From: Alphaproteobacteria bacterium
GTDB lineage: Bacteria > Pseudomonadota > Alphaproteobacteria > JAEULC01
DNA: 9,816 nucleotides
Assembly: GCA_020851015.1 (NCBI GenBank)
Contig: JADZDN010000109.1
Coordinates: 1 to 9,816, forward strand
Direction: 5' to 3'
Of this stretch, positions 1 through 6,493 are shown piece after piece. The notes under the pieces are model-generated. The model searched no databases, was not told where the DNA came from, and saw only the letters and a program-made list of their open reading frames with translations. The position numbers and the translations under genes were made by a program. Position 1 is the stretch's first letter; the number at the start of each line of letters is the position of its first letter.

Positions 1-653
1 GCGGCAAGTCGACCCTGCTGCGCATCGTCGCCGGGCTCGACCGGCCGAGCTCGGGCCGCGTGCTGCTGGACGGCAAGCCGGTCACCGGGCCGGGGCGGGA
101 CCGCGGCATGGTGTTCCAGTCCTACACGCTGTTTCCCTGGCTCAGCGTCGCCGACAACATCGCCTTCGGCCCGCGCGAGCGCGGCGTGCCGAAGGCCGAG
201 CAGGACGCGCTGGTCCAACGCTATGTCGAACGGGTCGGCCTGAAAGGCTTCGAGCGCCACTATCCTAAGATGCTGTCGGGCGGCATGCAGCAGCGCACGG
301 CGCTGGCCCGCGCGCTCGCCAACGATCCGGCGATCCTGCTGCTGGACGAGCCGTTCGGCGCGCTCGACAACCAGACGCGCTCGCTGATGCAGGAGCTGCT
401 GCTCGGCATCTGGGAGGCCGACCGCAAGACCGTGCTGTTCGTGACGCACGACATCGAGGAGGCGATCTTCATGGCCAACCGCGTGGCGGTGATGTCGGCG
501 CGGCCCGGGCGCATCAAGACCGACCTCAAAATCGATCTGCCGCATCCCCGCCACTACACGATCAAGACCACGCCCGAGTTCGCCGCCTACAAGGCACGGC
601 TGACCGAGGAAATCCGCGAGGAATCCATCCGCGCGGCGGCGATGGTGCCGTGA
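1..653 (+). CDS. NitT/TauT-type ABC transporter ATP-binding protein (5' end missing)
   Basis: Cytoplasmic ATPase subunit of an ABC importer of the nitrate/sulfonate/taurine family; it would power uptake through a permease pair fed by a periplasmic binding protein. The reading frame is open from base 3, so only 216 C-terminal residues are present and the gene begins outside the window. Seen in order, numbering from the first whole codon: the end of Walker A (GKST, residues 1-4, its start cut off), the Q-loop in MVFQSYTLFPW (about 36-46), the ABC signature LSGGM (91-95), Walker B ILLLDEP (111-117), the D-loop GALD and the switch histidine in FVTHD (His149). The PW after the Q-loop and the tail ending in charged helices (FAAYKARLTEEIREES) are typical of SsuB/TauB/NrtD-like subunits. 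No permease or binding protein follows, so these presumably lie upstream. The substrate cannot be told from the ATPase alone. Confidence 0.92.
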   Translation, partial: GKSTLLRIVAGLDRPSSGRVLLDGKPVTGPGRDRGMVFQSYTLFPWLSVADNIAFGPRERGVPKAEQDALVQRYVERVGLKGFERHYPKMLSGGMQQRTALARALANDPAILLLDEPFGALDNQTRSLMQELLLGIWEADRKTVLFVTHDIEEAIFMANRVAVMSARPGRIKTDLKIDLPHPRHYTIKTTPEFAAYKARLTEEIREESIRAAAMVP

Positions 654-667
654 ATCGCCGGCGTTCC

Positions 668-704
668 TCATCCTTCGAGACGGGCTTCGCCCTCCTCAGG
701 ATGA
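668..704 (-). repeat. Palindromic intergenic repeat, copy 1
   Basis: A 37-base imperfect palindrome directly after the ABC gene. The outer arms TCATCCT (668-674) and AGGATGA (698-704) pair. An inner stem GGGC/GCCC (682-685, 689-692) closes a three-base loop, with GAG/CTC pairing (677-679, 695-697) between. Its reverse complement matches copy 2 at 742-780 closely. This looks like the REP-like palindromes dispersed between genes in many alphaproteobacterial genomes. It lies 14 bases past a stop codon, so it could also serve as a transcript end or mRNA-stabilising hairpin, but there is no T tract. The family name is recalled, not checked against a database. Confidence 0.75.
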
Positions 705-732
705 CGCGGTATAGTTGGCGCTGAACTTGCTT

Positions 733-789
733 CATTTCTCGTCACCCTGAGGAGGCCCCCGGGGCCGTCTCGAAGGGTGACGAGAAATG
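733..789 (+). repeat. Palindromic intergenic repeat, copy 2, with perfect 16-bp arms
   Basis: The arms CATTTCTCGTCACCCT (733-748) and AGGGTGACGAGAAATG (774-789) are exact reverse complements. The 25-base interior contains GGCCCC/GGGGCC and GAG/CTC pairing. The core 742-780 corresponds to copy 1 in the opposite orientation, with paired substitutions in the arms. The palindrome ends 22 bases before the Rieske start codon and 7 bases before its likely ribosome binding site, so if transcribed it would place a strong hairpin in that gene's leader. Confidence 0.8.
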
Positions 790-811
790 CATCACCGGAG
801 CCGGACACGAC

Positions 812-1975
812 ATGATCGACGCCGCCCGCCTCTTCGACCCCCAGACCTACGCCGCCGTGCGCCGGCCGCTGACGGAAGCCGAGACCTGGCCGTCCGACTG
901 CTACGTCTCGCCCGCGTTCCACCAGCGCGAGATCGAGCGCATTTTCCGCCCGCGTTGGCGCTTCGTCGGGCGGGCGGACGAGATTGCGGCGCCGGGCGCC
1001 TATCGGACGGTCGAGACCTTCGCCGGGCCAGTGCTCGTCGTGCGTGGCCGCGACGGGGTGCTGCGCGCCTTCCTCAACTCCTGCCGGCATCGCGGGGCGC
1101 AATTGCTGGAGGGGCAGGGTGAATGCGCCTCGGCCATCGTCTGCCCCTACCACGCCTGGAAGTTCGACCTTGACGGTCGGCTGCTGGGCGCGCCGGCGAT
1201 GGAGAAGTCGAAGGATTTCGACCGCGGCAAGAACGGGCTGATCCCCGTGCGGCTGGAAAGCTGGGGCGGGTTCGTGTTCGTCAACCCGAACCCCGATGCG
1301 CCGCCGCTGCTGCAGGCCTGGGGCGACCTGCCGGAGGTGCTCGGCCCCTACCGCTTCGAGGAGATGATCTGCGTCCGGCGCATCGAGTTCGACATCGCCT
1401 GCAACTGGAAGCTCGTGACCGAGAACGCGATGGAGGAGTACCACACCGGCACGGTGCACAAGGTCAGCCTGGGCCAGCAGCACGGCGAGTCGGTCGCGAC
1501 GCGCGGCGAATGGGACGCGCTCTACATCAAGCAGGACACGACCATCGCGCTGATGACCGGCGAGACGTCGAGCCTGCCCTTCATCGCCGGCCTGCCGGAC
1601 AAGCACCGGCACGGCACCTATTTCACCATGATCTATCCGTCGTTGCAGTTCGCCTGCACCCAGGACTGCATGTGGTGGCTGGATTTCCAGCCCCTAGGGC
1701 CCGAGCGCACCAAGGTCTCGGTGGGCTTCTGCTTTCCGCGCACCACCGTCGCGCGGCAGGATTTCGCGAGCCAGGTCCAGCGCTACTACGCGCGCTGGGA
1801 AACCTCGATTGGCGAGGACAACGGCATTGGCGAGGTGCAGCAGAAGGGCCTGCGCGCGCTTGGCCGCCCGGCCGGACGTCTGTCGTGGAAGGAGCACCAC
1901 GTGCACAAGCTCGCCAACTGGGTGCTCGACCAGGTGCTCGACCGGCCGGCGCCTGTACGCCGCGCGGCGGAATAG
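812..1975 (+). CDS. Rieske non-heme iron oxygenase, alpha subunit
   Basis: Catalytic subunit of a Rieske oxygenase: electrons pass through a [2Fe-2S] cluster to a mononuclear iron that activates O2 for hydroxylation or demethylation of an organic substrate. The protein has 387 residues, normal for a stand-alone alpha subunit. The Rieske ligands are Cys91-x-His93 and Cys111-x2-His114 (NSCRHRG and CPYHAW). The catalytic domain carries NWKLVTENAMEEYHTGTVH, with His211 and His216 as iron ligands and Asp336 in GEDNGIGEVQQKGL as the likely third. The C-terminal GRLSWKEHHVHKLANW matches the usual ending of the family. The start is ATG 812 with GGAG at 797-800, a slightly long spacing of 11. No reductase, ferredoxin or small subunit is adjacent, so electron partners must be elsewhere. 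Resemblance is to choline/betaine- and aromatic-type monooxygenases alike; the substrate is unknown. The upstream ABC ATPase may import it (inference). Confidence 0.94.
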   Translation: MIDAARLFDPQTYAAVRRPLTEAETWPSDCYVSPAFHQREIERIFRPRWRFVGRADEIAAPGAYRTVETFAGPVLVVRGRDGVLRAFLNSCRHRGAQLLEGQGECASAIVCPYHAWKFDLDGRLLGAPAMEKSKDFDRGKNGLIPVRLESWGGFVFVNPNPDAPPLLQAWGDLPEVLGPYRFEEMICVRRIEFDIACNWKLVTENAMEEYHTGTVHKVSLGQQHGESVATRGEWDALYIKQDTTIALMTGETSSLPFIAGLPDKHRHGTYFTMIYPSLQFACTQDCMWWLDFQPLGPERTKVSVGFCFPRTTVARQDFASQVQRYYARWETSIGEDNGIGEVQQKGLRALGRPAGRLSWKEHHVHKLANWVLDQVLDRPAPVRRAAE

Positions 1976-2018
1976 CGCAACATTCTTGCGCCGCGTCGCT
2001 CGCGCGTGCATAGGGGTG

Positions 2019-2034
2019 TGTGACCTGCATCACT
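2019..2034. promoter_or_regulatory. Possible CRP-type operator upstream of the caspase-like gene
   Basis: TGTGACCTGCATCACT reads as TGTGA-N6-TCACT, one base from the classical CRP/FNR-superfamily site TGTGA-N6-TCACA, with perfectly paired GTGA/TCAC half sites. It lies in the only gap between the Rieske gene and the caspase-like gene, about 70-85 bases before the latter's start. No convincing -35/-10 pair could be placed beside it, so its function is uncertain. It could be a chance match. Confidence 0.3.
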
Positions 2035-2103
2035 GATCGCGCGGATCGGGCGCTACCAGACTGTTCGAGCACCCCTCGGCCGGCGCGGCTTGACCCTATT
2101 GCC

Positions 2104-3777
2104 ATGAACCTGCGATCGCTCGTAGTCATTGCGGCACTTCTTGTTGCGCCGGGCGTCGCCTCCGCGCAGGCCCCGTCGTTCGACGGCACCTGGTCCGGCA
2201 GGTCGACCCGCGCCACCGGCTGCGCCGCGCTGCGCTACGACATGTCGTTTTCGGTCCGCAACGGAGCGATCGAAGGCTCCGTCGTCGGCGGCATCAGGAA
2301 GGTGCCGATGCAGAGCCATGTCACCCCGACGGGCACGATGGCCTCGGGCACGGTGCTGTTCGCGGGACCGCCGGCGGGCACAGTTTCCGGCAAATTGTCG
2401 GGCGATGCCGGCGAGATCACGGTGGAGCACAAGGGCTGCTGGATCAGGTTCGCGGTCAACCGCACCGAGGCCGCTGCGCCGCCGCGTGAGGCAAAGGCGC
2501 CGCCGGCCGACGATGCCGCGAAGAAGGCCGAGGAGGCGCAGCGCCAGCAGGCCGCCCAGGAAACCGAGCGCCAGCGGCTCCGGGCCGAGGAAACCGCGCG
2601 GCAAAAGCAGCTCGCCGATGCCAAGGCGCGCGAGGAAGCCCAGCGCCAGAAGCAGCTCGCGGACGCCAAGGCCAAGGAGGAGGCGGCCAGGCAGAAGCAG
2701 CTCGCCGAAGCCAAGGCGAAAGAGGACGCCGAGCGCAGGACCAAGGCGGACGAAGCCGCGCGCCAGAAGGCGCAGCGGCTTGCCGAGGCCAAGGCCCGGG
2801 ACGAGCAGGAACGCAAGGCGCGCGATGAAGCCGCGCGCAACGCGGCGCCGGACGATCTGACGATCGAGCTCGCGTTCTGGGACACGATCAAGTCGAGCAC
2901 CGCGCCGGGCGACTACCAAGCCTATCTGCGGACCTACCCGAAGGGAAAGTTCGTCGCCCTGGCGCAGATGCGTGTCCAGCAGTTCGGTCAGGTCGCGGCC
3001 GCGCGCCCGGCCGATGCGCCCCCCAAGCCGCCAGCGGCGCGGCCGGAAATGACGATCGACTTCGGCAAGTTCCACGCGCTGGTGATCGGCAACAACGACT
3101 ACGGCGGCCTGCCCGCCCTGCGAACGGCGATCGGCGACGCCATGGCGGTGGGCGCCCTGCTGAGCGATGCCTACGGGTTCGAGGTGCGCCTGCTGCAGAA
3201 CGCGACGCGCGGCCAGATCCTGGGCGCCCTCGCGGACCTGCGCGGCACGCTGGGCGAGAACGACAACCTGCTGATCTATTACGCGGGCCACGGCTACCTG
3301 GACCAGGCGGCGGAGCAGGGCTACTGGCTGCCGATCGACGCGGAACGGAACAATCCCGGCAACTGGATCGCCAACAGCGACCTGACCGCCCAGGTCCGCG
3401 CGATGAAGGCGCGGCATGTCATGGTGGTGGCCGATTCCTGCTACTCCGGCACGCTGGTGCGCGGCATCTCAGTCTCGATTCCGCCGGGCGACCGCCGCGT
3501 CGACTGGCTGAAGCGCCTGTCCGTCAAGCGCGCCCGCACGGTACTGGCGTCGGGCGGTGTCGAGCCGGTGCTGGACGGCGGCGGTGGCGGGCACTCCGTC
3601 TTCGCCAAGGCGTTCATGGATGCGCTGATGGAGAACGACTCGGTGCTGGACGGCCAGAGCCTGTTCGTCAAGCTGCGTCGGCCCGTCGTCGTCAATTCCA
3701 GCCAGGTGCCGGAATACGCGGACATTCGCCAGGCCGGCCACGACGGCGGCGACTTCCTGTTCGTACGCCGCAAATAG
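2104..3777 (+). CDS. Exported caspase-family (peptidase C14, metacaspase-like) protein with coiled coil
   Basis: Predicted periplasmic cysteine peptidase of clan CD, 557 residues. The start at ATG 2104 was chosen because it begins a clear signal peptide (NLRS, a hydrophobic run, ASA|QA; cleavage near residue 21); an ATG 84 bases upstream would bury this. Domains seen: a small beta-rich region with two cysteines (about 25-120, FDGTWSG to GCWIRF); a highly charged Ala/Lys/Glu/Gln/Arg coiled coil (about 135-245) including three near-identical 15-residue repeats; a short helical motif (254-291, ELAFWDTIKSST onward) that commonly precedes alphaproteobacterial caspase domains; a proline-rich linker; and the caspase fold (about 320-555). 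The catalytic dyad is visible as His396 in YYAGHG and Cys446 in DSCYSG. It is therefore probably active, with the usual metacaspase preference for basic P1 residues (family knowledge). No clear ribosome binding site is present. The biological substrate is unknown. Confidence 0.9.
   Translation: MNLRSLVVIAALLVAPGVASAQAPSFDGTWSGRSTRATGCAALRYDMSFSVRNGAIEGSVVGGIRKVPMQSHVTPTGTMASGTVLFAGPPAGTVSGKLSGDAGEITVEHKGCWIRFAVNRTEAAAPPREAKAPPADDAAKKAEEAQRQQAAQETERQRLRAEETARQKQLADAKAREEAQRQKQLADAKAKEEAARQKQLAEAKAKEDAERRTKADEAARQKAQRLAEAKARDEQERKARDEAARNAAPDDLTIELAFWDTIKSSTAPGDYQAYLRTYPKGKFVALAQMRVQQFGQVAAARPADAPPKPPAARPEMTIDFGKFHALVIGNNDYGGLPALRTAIGDAMAVGALLSDAYGFEVRLLQNATRGQILGALADLRGTLGENDNLLIYYAGHGYLDQAAEQGYWLPIDAERNNPGNWIANSDLTAQVRAMKARHVMVVADSCYSGTLVRGISVSIPPGDRRVDWLKRLSVKRARTVLASGGVEPVLDGGGGGHSVFAKAFMDALMENDSVLDGQSLFVKLRRPVVVNSSQVPEYADIRQAGHDGGDFLFVRRK
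2599..2733 (+). repeat. Three tandem 45-bp in-frame repeats coding coiled coil
   Basis: Copies at 2599-2643, 2644-2688 and 2689-2733 encode RQKQLADAKAREEAQ, RQKQLADAKAKEEAA and RQKQLAEAKAKEDAE. Codons differ between copies (for example CGG, CGC and AGG for the first Arg), so the array is not freshly duplicated or has been held at the protein level. More degenerate related sequence continues to about 2800. The repeats form the centre of the TolA-like helical stalk of the caspase-family protein. Confidence 0.85.
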
Positions 3778-3780
3778 GGT

Positions 3781-5172
3781 TCAGGCCGCCAGCCGCCGGA
3801 TGGTTGCGCGATAGGCCGCCGCGATGCGCTCGCGGTCGCGATGCTTGCCGTCGCGCACCACCCACGCGCCGCCGACCATGACATGCCGGACCACCGGCGC
3901 ATTGCCGGCGAAGACGTAGGAATCGACCAGCCGCTCGCCTTCGCGCCCGACCAGCAGGGGATGCTCGGCGTCCAGCACGACCAGATCGGCGCGCCTTCCC
4001 TGGCCGATGGCGCCGATCGGCCGGGCGCAGGCCTGGGCGCCGCCGAGCAGCGCGCGGGCGTGCAGCCCCGCGCCGGTTGCCGCCCCGGTGGCGCCGGCCC
4101 AACCCTGCGGCGCCACGTTGCGCCGCCGCGCGACCAGGCGCTGGCCGTATTCCAGCCAGCGCAGCTCCTCCACCGGGCTGACGGAGATATGGCTGTCCGA
4201 GCCGACGCCGAACCGGCCGCTGGCGCCCAGGTAGGACACCAGGGGGAACACCCCGTCGCCCAGGTTGGCCTCCGTGGTCGGGCACAGCCCCACCACCGCG
4301 CCGGTCGCGGCCAAGCCGGTCGTCTCGCCCGTCGTCATGTGGGTGGCGTGCACCAGGCACCAGCGCGGCCCGACTGGGGCGTGCTGCAGCAGCCAGTCGA
4401 CGGGCCGCAGCGCCGACCAGGCCAGGCAGTCCTCGACCTCCTTGGTCTGCTCGGCGATGTGGATGTGGATCGGCGCATCGGGGTCCATGCCCTCCAGCCC
4501 CACCACCGCGTCGCGCAGCGCCTCGGGCGGCACGGCGCGCAGCGAGTGGGGCGCGATGCCGACGCGGAGCTGCGGATCCTCGCGGTGGGCGCCGGCCAAA
4601 ATTTCGACCAACCGCAGGTAGCCGTCGACCGAATGCAGGAAGCGCCGCTGGCCTTCGCCCGCGGGCTTGCCGCCGAATCCGCCGGCTGCATAGAGGACCG
4701 GCAGCAGGGTCAGCCCGATGCCGGTTTCCTGCGCCGCGCGGATCAGCGCGCGCGACATTTCGGCGCGGTCGCCATAGGAGCGTCCGTCCGGGTCGTGGTG
4801 GAGGTATTGGAACTCGGCGACGGCGGTGAATCCCGCCTCGAGCATCTCGCAATAGAGCTGGCGCGCGACGGCAAAAAGGTCGTCCGGGGTCAGCCGGGCG
4901 ACGAAGCGATACATGACCTCGCGCCAGGTCCAGAAGCTGTCCTCGGTTCCGCCGCCCCCCGCGGTCTCGCTGAGCCCGGCCATGGCGCGCTGAAAAGCGT
5001 GGCTATGCAGGTTCGGCATGCCGGGGAGGACGGCACCGTCGATCCGCTCGGCGCCGTTCGCGCGGCCGTCGGCCGTGACGACCGCGATATTGCCGCCATG
5101 GTCCAGCTCCAGCCGCACGTTCCGTGCCCAGCCGCTGGGCAACAAGGCGCTGGCGAGGTTGAGCGTATTCAT
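3781..5172 (-). CDS. hutF: Formimidoylglutamate deiminase
   Basis: Hydrolyses N-formimino-L-glutamate to N-formyl-L-glutamate and ammonia in histidine degradation; cytoplasmic amidohydrolase-superfamily enzyme with one divalent metal, usually zinc. The protein has 463 residues, normal for HutF. Visible signatures: the metal pair in [15 protein letters not shown] (His56, His58); [13 protein letters not shown] (76-88), a HutF-specific stretch; [11 protein letters not shown] (120-130); IAPHSLRAV (His209); IHIHIAEQ with metal His238 and Glu241; LVHATHM (273-279); [12 protein letters not shown] (297-307); and the metal Asp326 in GSDSHIS. The start at ATG 5172 ([15 protein letters not shown]) fits the usual N-terminus; an upstream ATG at 5295 would add 41 unconserved residues and run into hutI. 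The ribosome binding site is weak. The gene is divergent from hutI across 76 bases and convergent with the caspase-like gene with a 3-base gap. Its product feeds HutG, encoded nearby. Confidence 0.95.
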   Translation of the reverse strand: MNTLNLASALLPSGWARNVRLELDHGGNIAVVTADGRANGAERIDGAVLPGMPNLHSHAFQRAMAGLSETAGGGGTEDSFWTWREVMYRFVARLTPDDLFAVARQLYCEMLEAGFTAVAEFQYLHHDPDGRSYGDRAEMSRALIRAAQETGIGLTLLPVLYAAGGFGGKPAGEGQRRFLHSVDGYLRLVEILAGAHREDPQLRVGIAPHSLRAVPPEALRDAVVGLEGMDPDAPIHIHIAEQTKEVEDCLAWSALRPVDWLLQHAPVGPRWCLVHATHMTTGETTGLAATGAVVGLCPTTEANLGDGVFPLVSYLGASGRFGVGSDSHISVSPVEELRWLEYGQRLVARRRNVAPQGWAGATGAATGAGLHARALLGGAQACARPIGAIGQGRRADLVVLDAEHPLLVGREGERLVDSYVFAGNAPVVRHVMVGGAWVVRDGKHRDRERIAAAYRATIRRLAA

Positions 5173-5240
5173 TTGCGGCCGGGTCCCGGGGATGAAAGAA
5201 TCCGCCGATCGCGGGCAGACCGATGCGGCGGATGCGGAAT

Positions 5241-5245
5241 GGAGG
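5241..5245 (+). promoter_or_regulatory. Ribosome binding site of hutI
   Basis: GGAGG lies three bases before ATG 5249 and six before an in-frame GTG at 5252. It places the hutI start here and argues against upstream in-frame ATGs at 5018 and 5192, neither of which has a spaced Shine-Dalgarno sequence. The choice between ATG 5249 and GTG 5252 changes the protein by one residue. Confidence 0.65.
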
Positions 5246-5248
5246 GTG

Positions 5249-6493
5249 ATGGTGCGTTGGGATTCGCTTTGGGTCAACGTGTCGGCGGCGACCATGGCGC
5301 CGGGGGCGGGCGCGGATGCCTATGGGGGCATTCCGGACGCCGCCATCGCCGTGGCGAGCGGCAAGATCGCCTGGATCGGGCCGCGCGCCGAGCTGCCGGC
5401 CGAGGAAGCCCGCTCGACCCGCCACGTTCATGACTGCGGCGGCGCCTGGATCACTCCGGGGCTGATCGACTGCCACACCCACCTGGTGTTCGGCGGCGAC
5501 CGCGCCGGGGAGTTCGAGCTGCGTCTGGGCGGCGCCAGCTACGAGGAGATCGCGCGGGCCGGGGGCGGCATCCGCTCGACCGTGGCCGCCACCCGCGCCG
5601 TGGGCGAGGACGGGCTGTTCGCCGCCGCCGTGCCGCGCCTGCGCCGGCTCTTGGGCGAAGGCGTCACCACGGTCGAGATCAAGTCCGGTTACGGGCTCGA
5701 TACCGCCAACGAGATGAAGATGCTGCGCGTCGCGCGGCGGCTGGGGCGCGAATTGCCGGTGGACGTCGCGACGACCTTCCTGGGCGCCCACGCGCTGCCG
5801 CCGGAATACCAGGGCCGCCAGGGCGCCTATGTCGACCTCGTCTGCGAGGAGATGCTGCCCCGCATCGCCGCCGACAAGCTGGCCGACGCCACCGATGCGT
5901 TCTGCGAGAAGATCGCCTTCACGCCCGCCGAGACCGAGCGGGTGTTCGCCGCGTCGGAACGCGCCGGCATCCCGGTCAAGCTGCACGCCGACCAGCTTTC
6001 CGATCTCGGCGGCGCGGCGCTGGCCGCGCGGCACAAGGCCCTGTCGGCCGACCACCTGGAATATACCGCGGAGGAAGGCGCGGCGGCGATGGCAAAGGCG
6101 GGGACGGTCGCGGTGCTCCTGCCGGGCGCCTTCTTCGTGCTGCGCGAGACCAAGTTGCCGCCGGTCGCGGCGCTGCGCCGGCACGGCGTGCCGATCGCGA
6201 TCGCCAGCGACTGCAACCCGGGCTCGTCGCCCGCCCTGTCGCTGCTGCTGATGCTCAACATGGCCTGCACGCTGTTCCGCCTGACCCCGGCCGAGTCGCT
6301 GGCCGGGGTGACGCGCAATGCCGCGCGTGCGCTCGGAATGGCCGACCGCGGTACGCTGGAGGTCGGCAAGCGCGCCGACCTGGCGCTGTGGCGCATCGGG
6401 CGTCCCGCCGAGCTGGCCTATTGGCTGGGCGGCAATCCCTGCATCGGCGTCGTGCGCCGCGGCGAGGAAGTGGCGATGGCGGAGGCCGCCTGA
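5249..6493 (+). CDS. hutI: Imidazolonepropionase
   Basis: Hydrolyses 4-imidazolone-5-propanoate to N-formimino-L-glutamate, the third step of histidine degradation. It is a cytoplasmic metal-dependent amidohydrolase. The 414 residues match the family. Seen: an N-terminal beta domain ([23 protein letters not shown]), the metal pair in [19 protein letters not shown] (His76, His78), [12 protein letters not shown] (105-116), the substrate-binding EIKSGYGL (143-150), [11 protein letters not shown] (177-187), [12 protein letters not shown] with metal His246, SADHLEY (His269) and metal Asp321 in ASDCNPGS. The C-terminal [14 protein letters not shown] closes the beta domain. The start is ATG 5249, set by a GGAGG just upstream. 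It is the first gene of the right-hand transcription unit, its stop codon overlapping the hutG start by one base. Nothing is missing or truncated. No HutC-like palindrome is seen in the 76-base gap to hutF, so regulation is not visible. Confidence 0.96.
   Translation: MVRWDSLWVNVSAATMAPGAGADAYGGIPDAAIAVASGKIAWIGPRAELPAEEARSTRHVHDCGGAWITPGLIDCHTHLVFGGDRAGEFELRLGGASYEEIARAGGGIRSTVAATRAVGEDGLFAAAVPRLRRLLGEGVTTVEIKSGYGLDTANEMKMLRVARRLGRELPVDVATTFLGAHALPPEYQGRQGAYVDLVCEEMLPRIAADKLADATDAFCEKIAFTPAETERVFAASERAGIPVKLHADQLSDLGGAALAARHKALSADHLEYTAEEGAAAMAKAGTVAVLLPGAFFVLRETKLPPVAALRRHGVPIAIASDCNPGSSPALSLLLMLNMACTLFRLTPAESLAGVTRNAARALGMADRGTLEVGKRADLALWRIGRPAELAYWLGGNPCIGVVRRGEEVAMAEAA
6481..6485 (+). 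promoter_or_regulatory. Ribosome binding site of hutG
   Basis: GGAGG sits inside the last codons of hutI, seven bases before ATG 6493. It supports that start over the later in-frame ATG at 6511 and over earlier in-frame codons inside hutI. Confidence 0.65.

Noticed and set aside
668..704. Palindrome after the ABC gene as a classical Rho-independent terminator
   Set aside because: The hairpin is strong but no run of T follows it, and a second inverted copy nearby makes a dispersed repeat the better explanation.
2020..2103. Upstream ATG that would lengthen the caspase-like protein by 28 residues
   Set aside because: It would place a polar, proline-rich stretch before the signal peptide that begins at ATG 2104, and it has no ribosome binding site.
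2599..2733. Tandem 45-bp units considered as a CRISPR or regulatory repeat array
   Set aside because: The units are adjacent without spacers, in frame, and encode a 15-residue coiled-coil period with synonymous differences.
2053..3417. A 454-codon open frame on the minus strand
   Set aside because: Antisense of the caspase-like gene; its long Leu/Gly/Arg repeats simply mirror the coiled-coil codons.
5018..5248. Upstream in-frame ATGs (5018, 5192) for hutI
   Set aside because: They add unconserved residues, the first overlaps hutF antisense by about 150 bases, and neither has a spaced Shine-Dalgarno sequence, unlike ATG 5249.
3841..5433. A 530-codon open frame on the plus strand
   Set aside because: It lies opposite hutF, whose metal-binding and HutF-specific motifs are unmistakable. 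The shadow is low-complexity and has no recognisable domain. Such frames are expected in GC-rich DNA.
5003..6184. A 393-codon open frame on the minus strand
   Set aside because: Antisense of hutI running into hutF in the wrong frame; no motifs, and both true genes are well supported.
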